64,000 nt of DNA from Enterobacter_D sp963521185 (GCA_963521185.1 CAUQTV010000008.1:91375-155374); one strand, 5' to 3'. Shown: positions 8,995 to 17,776, numbered from the stretch's first letter. The notes: generated from the sequence alone by a model not told the origin. Numbers and translations are program-made.

Positions 8995-9351
8995 TCACGC
9001 GCCAGGTAGCAGCCTGCGGGTATCTTCCGGCAGCGCCGCGAGGGCCAGTTGATAGGAGGCATCCACCAGATAATAGATTTGTGAGTCCGGCAGCGAACCG
9101 TCCAGATAGACCGTGCTCCAGTGCGCTTTGTTGAGGTGCGCGCTCGGACGCACATCGCTGTGCGCATTGCGCAGCAGGTCTGCCAGCTCCGGACTGGTTT
9201 TCAGCGACACCGCCGGGCGATTGTCCGTTTCGTGCACCATCGCAAACAGTACGTCCGCGACCTTGATTTGCGTGGCTTTCCAGTCGCTGTGCACGCTCTG
9301 TTCCGCCCCCGATTTACCCATGCAGTAGGGCAGAAGTTCCGAATTGGTCAT
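8995..9351 (-). CDS. yjbR: MmcQ/YjbR family protein YjbR
   Basis: The 118-residue cytoplasmic protein has the YjbR fold (a double-wing/CyaY-like fold in the known structure of the E. coli protein), with unknown function. Family signatures are clear: P-G/S-A-E-Q-S-V-H-x-D-W near the start, R-P-A-V-S-L-K-T-S-P-E-L in the middle, and K-A-H-W-S-T-V-Y-L-D-G later. In E. coli, yjbQ lies between yjbR and aphA; here that gene is missing. Confidence 0.95.
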   Translation of the reverse strand: MTNSELLPYCMGKSGAEQSVHSDWKATQIKVADVLFAMVHETDNRPAVSLKTSPELADLLRNAHSDVRPSAHLNKAHWSTVYLDGSLPDSQIYYLVDASYQLALAALPEDTRRLLPGA

Positions 9352-9468
9352 GTTTGTTCCCCTTGTAGTGTCGCGACGAGAGTGTGCGAACTGCCGTGGA
9401 TACGATGCGATGTGAAAAACGCATCCCTCTCAGTGTGCAGCAAGTGTCGGGATCCAGCCAGAGGCGAT

Positions 9469-9497
9469 TAAAAAAACGGCAATCAAAAGAGTGCCGT
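9469..9497 (-). terminator. Terminator of aphA
   Basis: On the minus strand, ACGGCA ... TGCCGT forms a 6-bp stem followed by seven T residues, just downstream of the aphA stop. A typical Rho-independent terminator. Confidence 0.8.
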
Positions 9498-9517
9498 TAT
9501 CGGGATAAACGCGGGGA

Positions 9518-10231
9518 TCAGTACTCTGAATTGACGATCACTTCTTCACCGAACGCGCCCGCCTGCGGCAGCGGCCGGTAGGTCGAGTTGGACGCGCGCA
9601 GTACGCGGATGCCACGCGCGCCCACTTCCCGTGCGGCGGCGATGTCGTTATCAGAGTCACCGTAGAACAGTTTGATTTGTTTATCCTGTAGCCACTGCGT
9701 TTTGGTGTTTTGTCCGGCTTTGTCCCCGGCAAAAATCACCGGGTTCATGTTGGCAGCGGGGATCAGGAAATCGTCCTGTAAGGTTTTTGACACGGTTTCG
9801 GTTTTGGTTTCGCTGCGTCCGGTGATGAAAAAGATGCTGTCACCGCGCTTCACGTGCAGGGCAATAAGCGCACGGGCGACTTCTTTCGGGATGCTGAACT
9901 CATCCCAGCCGTTGTTCATTTTCTCCCAGAACGCCGGGTTTTTCAGATAGTCTTCGCTGTCTGGTGACCAGGTTCTTTTGCCACGCCAGAAACCGGGGCT
10001 GGAGAAGAGCACGGTGTCGTCGATATCAAAACCCACCGCCATTGGCGGGCGGCCCAACAGGCTGTTTTCGATCTGCGCCACCGACACCCAATGGATGGGT
10101 GCCTGCTCGGCGAGTTTTGCGACGTTAGTACCAGGATAGATCGGCGACGGTGAAGAGGCGTGGGCGGTGACGGAGCCATTGAGCGTAAACAGTAAGCAGA
10201 ACGCACTGAGTCCAAGTGTGATTTTGCGCAT
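9518..10231 (-). CDS. aphA: Class B non-specific acid phosphatase AphA
   Basis: Periplasmic HAD-superfamily phosphatase/phosphotransferase acting on nucleotides and other organic phosphomonoesters. The 237 residues begin with a Sec signal peptide ending about T-A-H-A. The catalytic motif F-D-I-D-D-T-V-L-F-S-S-P-G-F (near 70) carries the nucleophilic Asp; F-I-T-G-R-S is motif 2 and F-Y-G-D-S-D-N-D is motif 4. Length and order match E. coli AphA. The gene is read alone, with a terminator after it and a REP palindrome upstream. Confidence 0.97.
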   Translation of the reverse strand: MRKITLGLSAFCLLFTLNGSVTAHASSPSPIYPGTNVAKLAEQAPIHWVSVAQIENSLLGRPPMAVGFDIDDTVLFSSPGFWRGKRTWSPDSEDYLKNPAFWEKMNNGWDEFSIPKEVARALIALHVKRGDSIFFITGRSETKTETVSKTLQDDFLIPAANMNPVIFAGDKAGQNTKTQWLQDKQIKLFYGDSDNDIAAAREVGARGIRVLRASNSTYRPLPQAGAFGEEVIVNSEY

Positions 10232-10375
10232 ATTTTTCCCTAAATTTTCAGCTTGTTGCGATGAGATTTTAAGCGAATGGTCAAAAATTTACCTGACCTT
10301 AACGCCCACAGCGGCTGAAGGGAAGAATTTTCTGCGGGAATGTCATAGAGAAAGAGAATGATCACAGGGGTCTGT

Positions 10376-10410
10376 CCCCCTCACCCTGACCCTCTCCCAC
10401 AGGGAGAGGG
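10376..10410. repeat. REP-like palindrome between aphA and tyrB
   Basis: CCCTCTCCC ... GGGAGAGGG hairpin preceded by the typical CTCACCCTGAC flank. It is one of five loci with this element in the window, and lies 3' of tyrB. Confidence 0.85.
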
Positions 10411-10425
10411 AATGTAAGTAAGTGC

Positions 10426-11619
10426 TTACATCACAGCAGCAAACGCCTGCGCTACGCGGTGCACGTTGCGAGAGTTAAGACCCGCCACGCACATACGCCC
10501 GCTGGCAATCAGGTAGACGCCGAACTCTTCGCGCAGTCTGTCCACCTGCGCCGCGCTGAGTCCGGTGTAGCTGAACATGCCGCGCTGTTGTAGCAGGTAG
10601 TCAAAGTTGTGGCCTGGCAGCGTCTCTTTCAGCACGCGGACCAGCTCTTTGCGCATCGCCAGAATGCGCACGCGCATCGCTTCCACTTCCGCCAGCCAGC
10701 TGGCTTTCAGCGCAGCATCGCCCAGTACGGTCGCCACCACCTGCGCACCAAAGGCTGGCGGGCTGGAGTAGTTACGACGCACGGTGGCTTTTAGCTGTCC
10801 CAGCACGCGGCCTGCGGCGTCAGCGTCTTCACACACCACCGACAGCCCGCCGACGCGCTCGCCGTAGAGGGAGAAAATCTTCGAGAACGAGTTGCTGACC
10901 AGTGCCGGCAAGCCCGCGCTGGCAATCGCGCGAATGGCATAGGCGTCTTCTTCCATGCCTGCGCCAAAGCCCTGATAGGCGATGTCGAGGAACGGGATCA
11001 GGTTACGGGCTTTCAGCACCTCAGTGACCGCATCCCACTGGGCGTTGGTCAGGTCCGCACCGGTCGGGTTGTGGCAGCACGGATGCAGCAGCACGATGCT
11101 CTGTGCGGGCAGCGTGTGCAGCTTTTCGATCAGGGCATCGACGCGCACGCCGTTGGTGTCGGGATCAAACCACGGGTAGGTCTGGACGGTGAAGCCCGCA
11201 CCTTCAAAAATGGCGACGTGGTTTTCCCAGGTCGGATCGCTGACCCACACGCCAGAGTCCGGGAAGTAGCGCTTCAGGAAATCTGCACCGACTTTTAGCG
11301 CACCGGAGCCGCCAAGCGTTTGCAGCGTGGCGACGCGTTTTTGCGTCAGCACCGGGTGTTGCGCACCGAACAGCAGCGGTGCAATGGTGTTGCGGTAAAG
11401 GTTGAGACCTTCCATCGGCAGATAAAGGGAGGCACCGTGCGGCTGGGCGTTCAGGCGGGCTTGCGCTTCGGCCACGGCCTGAAGCTGCGGAATAATGCCG
11501 TCTTCGTTGTAATACAGCCCAATGCTGAGGTTCACTTTGTCGCTACGGGGATCTTCTTTAAAACGCTCCATCAGAGACAGGATGGGGTCGCCAGCATAGG
11601 CGTCAACTTTCTGAAACAC
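10426..11619 (-). CDS. tyrB: Aromatic-amino-acid aminotransferase TyrB
   Basis: PLP-dependent transaminase for the last step of tyrosine and phenylalanine synthesis, also acting on leucine and aspartate. I place the start at a GTG at 11619 because it gives the family N-terminus F-Q-K-V-D-A-Y-A-G-D-P-I-L and 397 residues as in E. coli, with a good TGGAGAA ribosome binding site upstream; an open frame extends 34 codons further but has no family similarity. The PLP lysine lies in S-N-S-F-S-K-I-F, and substrate-contact motifs H-N-P-T-G-A-D and R-R-N-Y-S-S-P-P are intact. Confidence 0.97.
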   Translation of the reverse strand: MFQKVDAYAGDPILSLMERFKEDPRSDKVNLSIGLYYNEDGIIPQLQAVAEAQARLNAQPHGASLYLPMEGLNLYRNTIAPLLFGAQHPVLTQKRVATLQTLGGSGALKVGADFLKRYFPDSGVWVSDPTWENHVAIFEGAGFTVQTYPWFDPDTNGVRVDALIEKLHTLPAQSIVLLHPCCHNPTGADLTNAQWDAVTEVLKARNLIPFLDIAYQGFGAGMEEDAYAIRAIASAGLPALVSNSFSKIFSLYGERVGGLSVVCEDADAAGRVLGQLKATVRRNYSSPPAFGAQVVATVLGDAALKASWLAEVEAMRVRILAMRKELVRVLKETLPGHNFDYLLQQRGMFSYTGLSAAQVDRLREEFGVYLIASGRMCVAGLNSRNVHRVAQAFAAVM

Positions 11620-11716
11620 GCGGTGGTTCTCCAGGTTTACGGTGCGAGAGAAATACAATAAACCGGAAGCGGGGGAAGATCGAGAGGTTGTTAGGGGAAT
11701 GTGACAGATACAATTG

Positions 11717-11748
11717 CTCACCCCGGCCCTCTCCCTAAGAGAGGGAGA
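11717..11748. repeat. REP-like palindrome between alr and tyrB
   Basis: CTCACCCCGGCCCTCTC ... GAGAGGG, the same element class as at 10376, slightly degenerate in the loop. It lies between the alr stop and the tyrB promoter region. Confidence 0.8.
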
Positions 11749-11766
11749 AGACCAGAGCAGAGAGCG

Positions 11767-12846
11767 TCAATCCAGATATTTCATCGCCACCCGCGACGTC
11801 AGGCGGGTGATAAGTTCGTAAGCACTCACTTTTGTGAACTCCGCGATGCGCTCAACGGGCAACCCTTCACCCCACAGCGTTACCGGATCGCCGGCGCTAT
11901 CCTGCGCGTCCGGGCCTAAATCGACGCAGATCATGTCCATCGCCACGCGCCCGACGATGGGCACTTCGCGCCCCTTGACCAGCACCGGCGTGCCGGATGG
12001 TGCGGCACGCGGATACCCGTCGCCGTAGCCCATCGCCACCACGCCGAGGCGGGTGTCACGCTCGCTGACCCAGGTGCCGCCGTACCCCACCGGTTCGCCC
12101 GCTTTGTGCTCGCGCACGGCAATCAGATTGGAGGTGAGCGACATGACCGGCTGGAAATCAAAATCTGGCCCCCAGGGCTTTTGCTCCAGCGGCGATACGC
12201 CGTAGAGAATAATGCCGGGACGTACCCAGTCAAAGTGCGCCTGCGGCCACAGCAGTATACCGCCGGACGCCGCAATCGAGCGCTGACCGGGTTTACCGTC
12301 GCAGAAGGTGTTGAAGGTGTCGAGCTGCTGCTCGGTTGCGCCGCATTCTGGTTCATCGGCGCGGGCGAAGTGGCTGACGATGTTCACCGGCTGGCGAACG
12401 TTTTTACAGGCGCACAGACGCTGGTAGAAGGCGTCCGCCTGCTCCGGGCGCACGCCGAGGCGATGCATACCAGTATCAAGCTTCATCCACACGGTGACCG
12501 GCTCGCTGAGCACTGCGTTTTCCAGCGCATCGAGCTGCTCAGTATTGTGCACGACGGTGTGCAGATGCTGAGCGGCGATGGTGGGTAAATCGCTGGCGGA
12601 GAAAAAGCCTTCCAGCAGCAGAATGGGCTGGGTGATGCCGCCCGTGCGCAGGCGCAGGGCTTCTTCCAGACGCGCGACGCCAAAAGCGTCGGCACTGGTG
12701 AGCGTTCGCGCGGTCTCCAGAAGACCGTGTCCGTAGGCGTTCGCTTTCACGACTGCCACCATGCGGCTGGCGGGTGCCAGTTCGCGCAGGCGTTGCAGGT
12801 TGTGTCGCAGAGCGCGGCGGTTAATTACAACAGTTGCCGCTTGCAT
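11767..12846 (-). CDS. alr: Alanine racemase (biosynthetic)
   Basis: PLP enzyme that converts L-alanine to D-alanine for peptidoglycan. The 359 residues match E. coli Alr in length. The PLP-binding lysine is in V-V-K-A-N-A-Y-G-H-G near residue 34, and the second catalytic residue, a tyrosine, is in V-G-Y-G-G-T-W near 255. The gene follows dnaB by 16 bases on the same strand, as in E. coli. Confidence 0.98.
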   Translation of the reverse strand: MQAATVVINRRALRHNLQRLRELAPASRMVAVVKANAYGHGLLETARTLTSADAFGVARLEEALRLRTGGITQPILLLEGFFSASDLPTIAAQHLHTVVHNTEQLDALENAVLSEPVTVWMKLDTGMHRLGVRPEQADAFYQRLCACKNVRQPVNIVSHFARADEPECGATEQQLDTFNTFCDGKPGQRSIAASGGILLWPQAHFDWVRPGIILYGVSPLEQKPWGPDFDFQPVMSLTSNLIAVREHKAGEPVGYGGTWVSERDTRLGVVAMGYGDGYPRAAPSGTPVLVKGREVPIVGRVAMDMICVDLGPDAQDSAGDPVTLWGEGLPVERIAEFTKVSAYELITRLTSRVAMKYLD

Positions 12847-12862
12847 TTGAATTCCTTAAAAA

Positions 12863-14269
12863 TTATTCATCATCATATTGAGGACCGGCGTAATTATCGA
12901 AACGTGACCACTGTCCGTTAAAGGTCAGGCGCACCGTACCGATGGGGCCGTTACGCTGTTTACCCAGAATGATTTCGGCAATACCTTTCAGATCGCTGTT
13001 CTCGTGATAAACCTCGTCACGGTAGATAAACATGATCAGGTCGGCATCCTGCTCAATGGAGCCGGATTCACGCAGGTCGGAGTTCACCGGGCGCTTATCG
13101 GCGCGCTGCTCCAGTGAGCGGTTAAGCTGCGAGAGCGCGACAACCGGCACCTGAAGCTCTTTCGCCAGCGCTTTCAGCGAGCGGGAGATTTCAGCGATTT
13201 CCAGCGTACGGTTATCGGAGAGCGACGGCACGCGCATCAGTTGCAGGTAGTCGATCATGATCAGGCTCAGGCCGTCATGCTCGCGGAAGATGCGGCGCGC
13301 GCGGGAGCGGACCTCCGTCGGCGTCAGGCCGGAGGAGTCATCAATGTACATGTTACGCTTTTCAAGCAGGATGCCCATAGTGCCGGAAATGCGCGCCCAG
13401 TCCTCATCATCGAGCTGACCGGTACGAATGCGGGTCTGGTCAACGCGTGACAGCGAGGCCAGCATACGCATCATGATCTGTTCGGCGGGCATCTCAAGGC
13501 TGAAAATCAGCACCGGTTTGTCCTGCAACATCGCCGCATTTTCGCAGAGGTTCATCGCAAAGGTGGTTTTACCCATCGACGGACGCGCCGCCACGATGAT
13601 CAAATCGGAACGCTGTAGGCCAGCGGTTTTTTTATTCAGATCCTGATAACCGGTATCGACGCCGGTCACCCCATCGTGCGGCTGCTGAAAAAGCTGCTCA
13701 ATACGGGCGACGGTGGTTTCGAGGATCTGATCGATGCTCTTCGGCCCTTGATCTTTATTGGCACGGCTCTCAGCGATTTTAAACACGCTGGATTCCGCCA
13801 GATCGAGCAGATCTTCGCTGCTGCGGCCCTGGGGATCAAAACCGGCGGTGGCGATCTCATTGGCTACCGAGATCATCTCACGCACTACCGCACGTTCACG
13901 CACGATGTCCGCATAAGCGCTAATGTTCGCCGCACTTGGCGTGTTTTTCGACAGTTCCGCCAGGTAGGCAAACCCGCCCACGCTGTCGAGCTGACCCTGC
14001 TGTTCGAGGGATTCTGCCAGCGTGATCAGGTCGATGGGCTTGCTCATCTCCTGCAAGCGGTGCATTTCGGTAAAGATATGGCGGTGCGGGCGGGTGTAAA
14101 AATCTTCCGCGACCACGCGCTCGGCGACGTCGTCCCAGCGTTCGTTGTCCAGCATTAAACCGCCCAACACCGACTGTTCCGCTTCAATCGAGTGCGGGGG
14201 CACTTTCATCCCTTCGACCTTGAAGTCGCGGGGTTCAGTCTGTTTGTTGAAGGGTTTATTTCCTGCCAT
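12863..14269 (-). CDS. dnaB: Replicative DNA helicase DnaB
   Basis: Hexameric 5'-3' helicase at the replication fork. The 468-residue protein has the N-terminal helical domain (P-P-H-S-I-E-A-E-Q-S-V-L-G-G), a linker, and the RecA-like C-terminal domain with Walker A A-R-P-S-M-G-K-T-T near 233 and Walker B L-I-M-I-D-Y-L-Q near 340. No intein or insertion is present. It is divergent from qor and probably co-transcribed with alr. Confidence 0.99.
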   Translation of the reverse strand: MAGNKPFNKQTEPRDFKVEGMKVPPHSIEAEQSVLGGLMLDNERWDDVAERVVAEDFYTRPHRHIFTEMHRLQEMSKPIDLITLAESLEQQGQLDSVGGFAYLAELSKNTPSAANISAYADIVRERAVVREMISVANEIATAGFDPQGRSSEDLLDLAESSVFKIAESRANKDQGPKSIDQILETTVARIEQLFQQPHDGVTGVDTGYQDLNKKTAGLQRSDLIIVAARPSMGKTTFAMNLCENAAMLQDKPVLIFSLEMPAEQIMMRMLASLSRVDQTRIRTGQLDDEDWARISGTMGILLEKRNMYIDDSSGLTPTEVRSRARRIFREHDGLSLIMIDYLQLMRVPSLSDNRTLEIAEISRSLKALAKELQVPVVALSQLNRSLEQRADKRPVNSDLRESGSIEQDADLIMFIYRDEVYHENSDLKGIAEIILGKQRNGPIGTVRLTFNGQWSRFDNYAGPQYDDE

Positions 14270-14332
14270 AGTGAATGGAGTTACCGAGATGATGATTGGG
14301 TCGAAAGATTACCATAGAGTTCAGGAGGAAGC

Positions 14333-15316
14333 ATGGCAACGCGTATTGAATTTCACAAGCATGGTGGCCCCGACGTTCTGAAAGCGGTGGAATTTACCCC
14401 CGCCGATCCCGCCGAAAACGAAATCCAGGTTGAAAATAAAGCCATAGGGATCAACTACATTGATACCTATATTCGCAGCGGACTCTACCCGCCGCCAGCC
14501 CTGCCGAGCGGTCTGGGCACCGAAGGCGCGGGCGTGGTCAGCAAAGTGGGCAAAGGCGTGACGCACATTAAAGCAGGCGACCGCGTGGTGTATGCGCAGT
14601 CGGCGCTGGGAGCGTACAGTTCCGTGCACAATGTGCCCGCGGACAAAGCGGCGATTTTGCCTAACGCCATCTCATTTGAGCAGGCGGCCGCTTCCTTCCT
14701 CAAAGGGCTGACGGTCTTTTACCTGCTGCGCAAAACCTACGAAATCAAACCGGACGAGCCGTTTCTCTTCCACGCTGCGGCCGGTGGCGTGGGGCTGATC
14801 GCCTGCCAGTGGTCAAAAGCGCTCGGTGCAAAACTCATTGGTACCGTCGGCAGCGCGCAAAAAGCACAGCGCGCGTTACAGGCAGGCGCATGGCAGGTGA
14901 TTAACTATCGCGAAGAGAGCATCGCCGAGCGGGTAAAAGAGATCACCGGCGGGAAAAAAGTCCGCGTGGTGTATGACTCGGTGGGCAAAGATACCTGGGA
15001 GGCGTCGCTGGACTGCCTGCAACGCCACGGGCTGATGGTCAGCTTCGGCAATGCGTCCGGCCCGGTGACCGGCGTGAACCTGGGTATTTTGAACCAGAAA
15101 GGATCGCTGTATGCGACCCGCCCTTCCCTGCAAGGTTACATCACCAATCGCGAAGAGTTAGAAGAGGCCAGCAACGAGCTGTTTTCGCTGATCGCCAGTG
15201 GGGTGATCAAAGTGGATGTGGCAGAGGATCAGAAGTTTGCGCTGGCCGATGCACAGCGGGCGCATGAGACGCTGGAAAGCCGGGCGACGCAGGGTTCAAG
15301 CCTGTTGATCCCGTAA
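14333..15316 (+). CDS. qor: NADPH:quinone oxidoreductase Qor
   Basis: Cytosolic zinc-free medium-chain dehydrogenase that reduces quinones with NADPH. The 327 residues contain the N-terminal GroES-like domain (P-A-E-N-E-I-Q-V, G-I-N-Y-I-D-T-Y) and a Rossmann domain with A-A-A-G-G-V-G-L-I-A near 152. The ATG follows TCAGGAGGAAGC, a near-perfect ribosome binding site. It is divergent from dnaB as in E. coli. Confidence 0.97.
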   Translation: MATRIEFHKHGGPDVLKAVEFTPADPAENEIQVENKAIGINYIDTYIRSGLYPPPALPSGLGTEGAGVVSKVGKGVTHIKAGDRVVYAQSALGAYSSVHNVPADKAAILPNAISFEQAAASFLKGLTVFYLLRKTYEIKPDEPFLFHAAAGGVGLIACQWSKALGAKLIGTVGSAQKAQRALQAGAWQVINYREESIAERVKEITGGKKVRVVYDSVGKDTWEASLDCLQRHGLMVSFGNASGPVTGVNLGILNQKGSLYATRPSLQGYITNREELEEASNELFSLIASGVIKVDVAEDQKFALADAQRAHETLESRATQGSSLLIP

Positions 15317-15341
15317 GCGCTTCTCGTTGCGACAAAGAATT

Positions 15342-15374
15342 AGGGCCTCCACATGGGAAGCCCTTTCTTTTTTT
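15342..15374 (+). terminator. Terminator of qor
   Basis: AGGGCCTCC ... GGGAAGCCCT stem followed by TTTCTTTTTTT, 25 bases after the qor stop. The rest of the gap up to pspG (to 15510) shows no gene. Confidence 0.8.
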
Positions 15375-15510
15375 AGTTCGGCTGTATGTAGGGTACAGCT
15401 CGATGAATTCGTTGACCGCGCAATAGTGCCAGATCTGGTATCTAAAGCCTATGCGGTTTCAGCGAACTCACCAGGGAAATGTCCGAGGTTGTGATCGACC
15501 CCGCATTACC

Positions 15511-15753
15511 TTAGTAACGCCAGCGGTTATTGCGCTGATACTGTGGGACTTTTGGCTTTTTCACCGCCCGAATCACCCACACAATCGCTACCGCTAACAG
15601 CAACCACGGCAGCAGTTTGATCATCAGCGCGAACAGTCCGCCGACGAACATCAGCGCCGTTGCTACCACCAGCGCGGCCACAATACCCAGCAGTGAAATG
15701 CCGGTGACCATCAGCATGACAAAAAATCCCACCACAAACAGTAGTTCCAGCAT
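15511..15753 (-). CDS. pspG: Phage-shock protein G
   Basis: Small inner-membrane effector of the phage-shock (envelope stress) response, 80 residues. It is nearly identical to E. coli PspG, starting M-L-E-L-L-F-V and ending N-N-R-W-R-Y. Two hydrophobic helices (about 3-33 and 38-63) are followed by a basic tail. In E. coli it belongs to the PspF/sigma-54 regulon although it is unlinked to pspA; the sigma-54 promoter upstream supports the same control here. Confidence 0.96.
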   Translation of the reverse strand: MLELLFVVGFFVMLMVTGISLLGIVAALVVATALMFVGGLFALMIKLLPWLLLAVAIVWVIRAVKKPKVPQYQRNNRWRY

Positions 15754-15807
15754 GGCTGTCTCCCAAAGGTCATCGCCCAGAAATCGTTACATCACTGAAG
15801 TCTGTAT

Positions 15808-15823
15808 TACAAGAAACATGCCA
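15808..15823 (-). promoter_or_regulatory. Sigma-54 promoter of pspG
   Basis: On the minus strand TGGCATGTTTCTTGTA matches the -24/-12 consensus (TGGCAC, then TTGC with one mismatch) at the proper spacing, about 55-70 bases before the pspG start. RpoN and PspF control is established for E. coli pspG. Confidence 0.75.
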
Positions 15824-15850
15824 AAATTAACTTATTGTTTTAAAACGAAA

Positions 15851-15876
15851 ACGCCTCGCTGACGAGAGCGAGGCGT
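15851..15876 (-). terminator. Terminator of dusA
   Basis: Perfect 10-bp stem ACGCCTCGCT / AGCGAGGCGT followed on the minus strand by TTTTCGTTTT, about 30 bases after the dusA stop. Confidence 0.85.
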
Positions 15877-15905
15877 GGTTATTTTGACCAGGTTTTAGTG
15901 AAATT

Positions 15906-16904
15906 TTAACGCTTATCCGCCACCAGCTTCAGCGCCTGCTCAACCACGTTGACGTCGGCACCAGGCTTATGCGCGTTTTCACTCAGATGACGACGCCACT
16001 GGCGCGCGCCCGGAATGCCCTGGAAAAGCCCGAGCATGTGGCGGGTGATGTGACCCAGATATGCGCCGTTGCTCAGCTCTCGCTCCATGTACGGATACAT
16101 GGCGCGCACAATGGCTACGGGATCCGGTTGCGGAACGTCAAGACCGAAAATCTCACGGTCCACGGCGGCCAGAATTCCGGGGTTTTGATAGGCTTCGCGC
16201 CCTACCATCACGCCGTCCATGTGCTCAAGATGCGCTTTGGCCTCCGCAAGCGATTTGATGCCACCGTTGATGGACATCGTAAGCTGCGGGAAATCGCGTT
16301 TTAACTGGTAAACACGCGGGTAATCCAGCGGCGGGATCTCACGGTTTTCTTTCGGGCTAAGGCCCGAGAGCCAGGCTTTACGCGCATGGATGATAAACAT
16401 CTCGCACTCGCCGTTACCGGCAACCGTATTGATGAAATCACAGAGAAAAGCGTAGCTGTCCTGATCGTCAATGCCGATACGCGTTTTGACCGTCACCGGG
16501 ATCGACACCACATCGCGCATGGCTTTGATGCAGTCGGCCACCAGTTGCGCATTGCCCATCAGGCAGGCACCGAACATGCCGTTTTGCACGCGATCGGACG
16601 GGCAGCCGACGTTGAGGTTGATCTCATCATAGCCACGCGCTTGCGCCAGTTTTGCACACTGCGCCAGCTGCGCCGGATCGCTGCCCCCCAGCTGCAAGGC
16701 CACCGGATGCTCTTCCTCGCTGTACGCCAGGTAATCACCTTTGCCATGAATGATCGCCCCGGTGGTGACCATTTCCGTGTAGAGCAGCGTTTCGCGGGAC
16801 AGCAGACGCAAAAAGTAGCGGCAATGCCTGTCCGTCCAGTCGAGCATCGGCGCGATGGAAAAGCGGGAAGAAGCGAATTCAGAGGACGGAGTGACTAGTG
16901 ACAT
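15906..16904 (-). CDS. dusA: tRNA-dihydrouridine(20/20a) synthase DusA
   Basis: FMN enzyme that reduces uridines 20 and 20a in the tRNA D-loop with NADPH. Motifs: S-I-A-P-M-L-D-W-T-D-R-H-C-R-Y-F at the N-terminus, N-L-N-V-G-C-P-S-D-R-V-Q-N-G with the catalytic cysteine, H-A-R-K-A-W-L-S-G-L-S-P, and D-G-V-M-V-G-R-E-A-Y for flavin phosphate binding. I use the ATG at 16904 (332 residues), which fits family length; the open frame runs upstream to 16970 and no strong ribosome binding site decides between them. Confidence 0.96.
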   Translation of the reverse strand: MSLVTPSSEFASSRFSIAPMLDWTDRHCRYFLRLLSRETLLYTEMVTTGAIIHGKGDYLAYSEEEHPVALQLGGSDPAQLAQCAKLAQARGYDEINLNVGCPSDRVQNGMFGACLMGNAQLVADCIKAMRDVVSIPVTVKTRIGIDDQDSYAFLCDFINTVAGNGECEMFIIHARKAWLSGLSPKENREIPPLDYPRVYQLKRDFPQLTMSINGGIKSLAEAKAHLEHMDGVMVGREAYQNPGILAAVDREIFGLDVPQPDPVAIVRAMYPYMERELSNGAYLGHITRHMLGLFQGIPGARQWRRHLSENAHKPGADVNVVEQALKLVADKR

Positions 16905-16978
16905 AGCGTACAATTTTGCATCAACGTGAAAAAGGGGCGCTACTATAGCACACTCATTTCGCTGGGACACAGCGCACG

Positions 16979-17005
16979 TTTATGCCAGTCAAGCGGCGGC
17001 ATAAA
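16979..17005. terminator. Hairpin between the toxin-antitoxin operon and dusA
   Basis: TTTATGCC ... GGCATAAA makes an 8-bp stem just after the antitoxin stop. It lacks a T-run, so terminator function is only a guess. Confidence 0.35.
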
Positions 17006-17011
17006 CTAGCA

Positions 17012-17314
17012 TTAAATGATTTTTAGCTGATTGATAATAAAAGGGTTGGACTGTAGTAATAATAAGAGCTTACGAGGGGCACCCGTTGGCTGACGGCGCT
17101 TGCTCTCCCAACTTTTCACCAGATCATGGCTTACACCTACGGCAGTCGCGAATTCCTGTTGACGCAGGCCGGTCGCTTCTCTAATCGCTTTTACATCTAT
17201 CTCACTAAAGGAATGTACGTGCTCAGGACTCGGCGAAATCTCACCCATTTCGATGTGGACCATCTCTTCTGCACTGGCCAGCAGATCGGCAAATAACGCA
17301 TCTTTCATTATCAA
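17012..17314 (-). CDS. HigA2/NadS-like antitoxin with HTH domain
   Basis: Antitoxin of a type II toxin-antitoxin pair: it should bind and neutralise the upstream-encoded toxin and repress the operon. The 100 residues carry a disordered acidic N-terminal part (about 1-40) and an XRE-type helix-turn-helix (I-R-E-A-T-G-L-R-Q-Q-E-F-A-T-A-V-G-V-S, then K-S-W-E-S-K-R-R-Q-P-T-G). The toxin gene comes first, as in higBA systems, with 43 bases between them. The pair sits in an accessory patch between dusA and zur. Confidence 0.88.
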   Translation of the reverse strand: MIMKDALFADLLASAEEMVHIEMGEISPSPEHVHSFSEIDVKAIREATGLRQQEFATAVGVSHDLVKSWESKRRQPTGAPRKLLLLLQSNPFIINQLKII

Positions 17315-17357
17315 TCTCTCAAACAGGATAAGAACCTGAGTCGGGTTCGGTTAAGCC

Positions 17358-17681
17358 TTACCAGACATTGAGTTTTTCAACTAACTGTGACAGTAGCTTA
17401 CATTGTTCGTCAGTGAGGGAATCCTGCTCATTTTTGGGATAAATGAGCGCAAGAAAAATACGGCCATTTCTAAGGATATTGTAATAAATGACGCGAACAC
17501 CGCCACGCTTACCCATGCCTGGCCTGTTCCAGCGCACTTTTCGAAATCCACCCGTGGCGACAATCACGTCACCTACGTCAGGATCGTTGATTAACATTTC
17601 CTGAAATGCCTGGAATTCATCGTCAGGCATTAGCGCTTTTCTTCTTTTGCTAAATCCATGCAGTTCTATGAATGTGTACAT
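17358..17681 (-). CDS. RelE/HigB2-like toxin
   Basis: Predicted ribosome-dependent mRNA interferase of the RelE superfamily. I take the ATG at 17681 because GCAGGAT stands at the right distance; the open frame runs 17 codons further without a binding site. The 107 residues include G-G-F-R-K-V-R-W and G-K-R-G-G-V-R-V-I-Y-Y, the conserved core of HigB2-type toxins, and L-A-L-I-Y-P-K-N-E-Q near the end. It precedes its antitoxin in the same operon, and a palindromic operator lies about 35 bases upstream of the start. Confidence 0.88.
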   Translation of the reverse strand: MYTFIELHGFSKRRKALMPDDEFQAFQEMLINDPDVGDVIVATGGFRKVRWNRPGMGKRGGVRVIYYNILRNGRIFLALIYPKNEQDSLTDEQCKLLSQLVEKLNVW

Positions 17682-17715
17682 GATGCATCCTGCAACAAGA
17701 TATCTCACCGCAGAA

Positions 17716-17730
17716 GTGTACCGCGTACAC
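17716..17730. promoter_or_regulatory. Palindromic operator of the toxin-antitoxin operon
   Basis: GTGTACCGCGTACAC is a perfect 6-bp inverted repeat around a 3-base centre, located in the promoter region of the HigB2/HigA2-like pair. Such palindromes bind the antitoxin HTH in related systems; the assignment is by position. Confidence 0.6.
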
Positions 17731-17755
17731 AAAAAACAAACAAATTATTTGCTAA

Positions 17756-17776
17756 CCGGAGGCGTTGCGCCTCCGG
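17756..17776. terminator. Strong hairpin after the TraF-like gene
   Basis: CCGGAGGC ... GCCTCCGG is a very stable stem 10 bases past the stop of the barrel-protein gene. A T-run (17782-17787) follows it on the plus strand and an AT-rich tract on the minus strand, so it may work in both directions. Confidence 0.75.

Noticed and set aside
11620..11721. Upstream ATG extension of tyrB
   Set aside because: Adds 34 residues unlike the family; the GTG at 11619 has a good ribosome binding site and gives the standard length.
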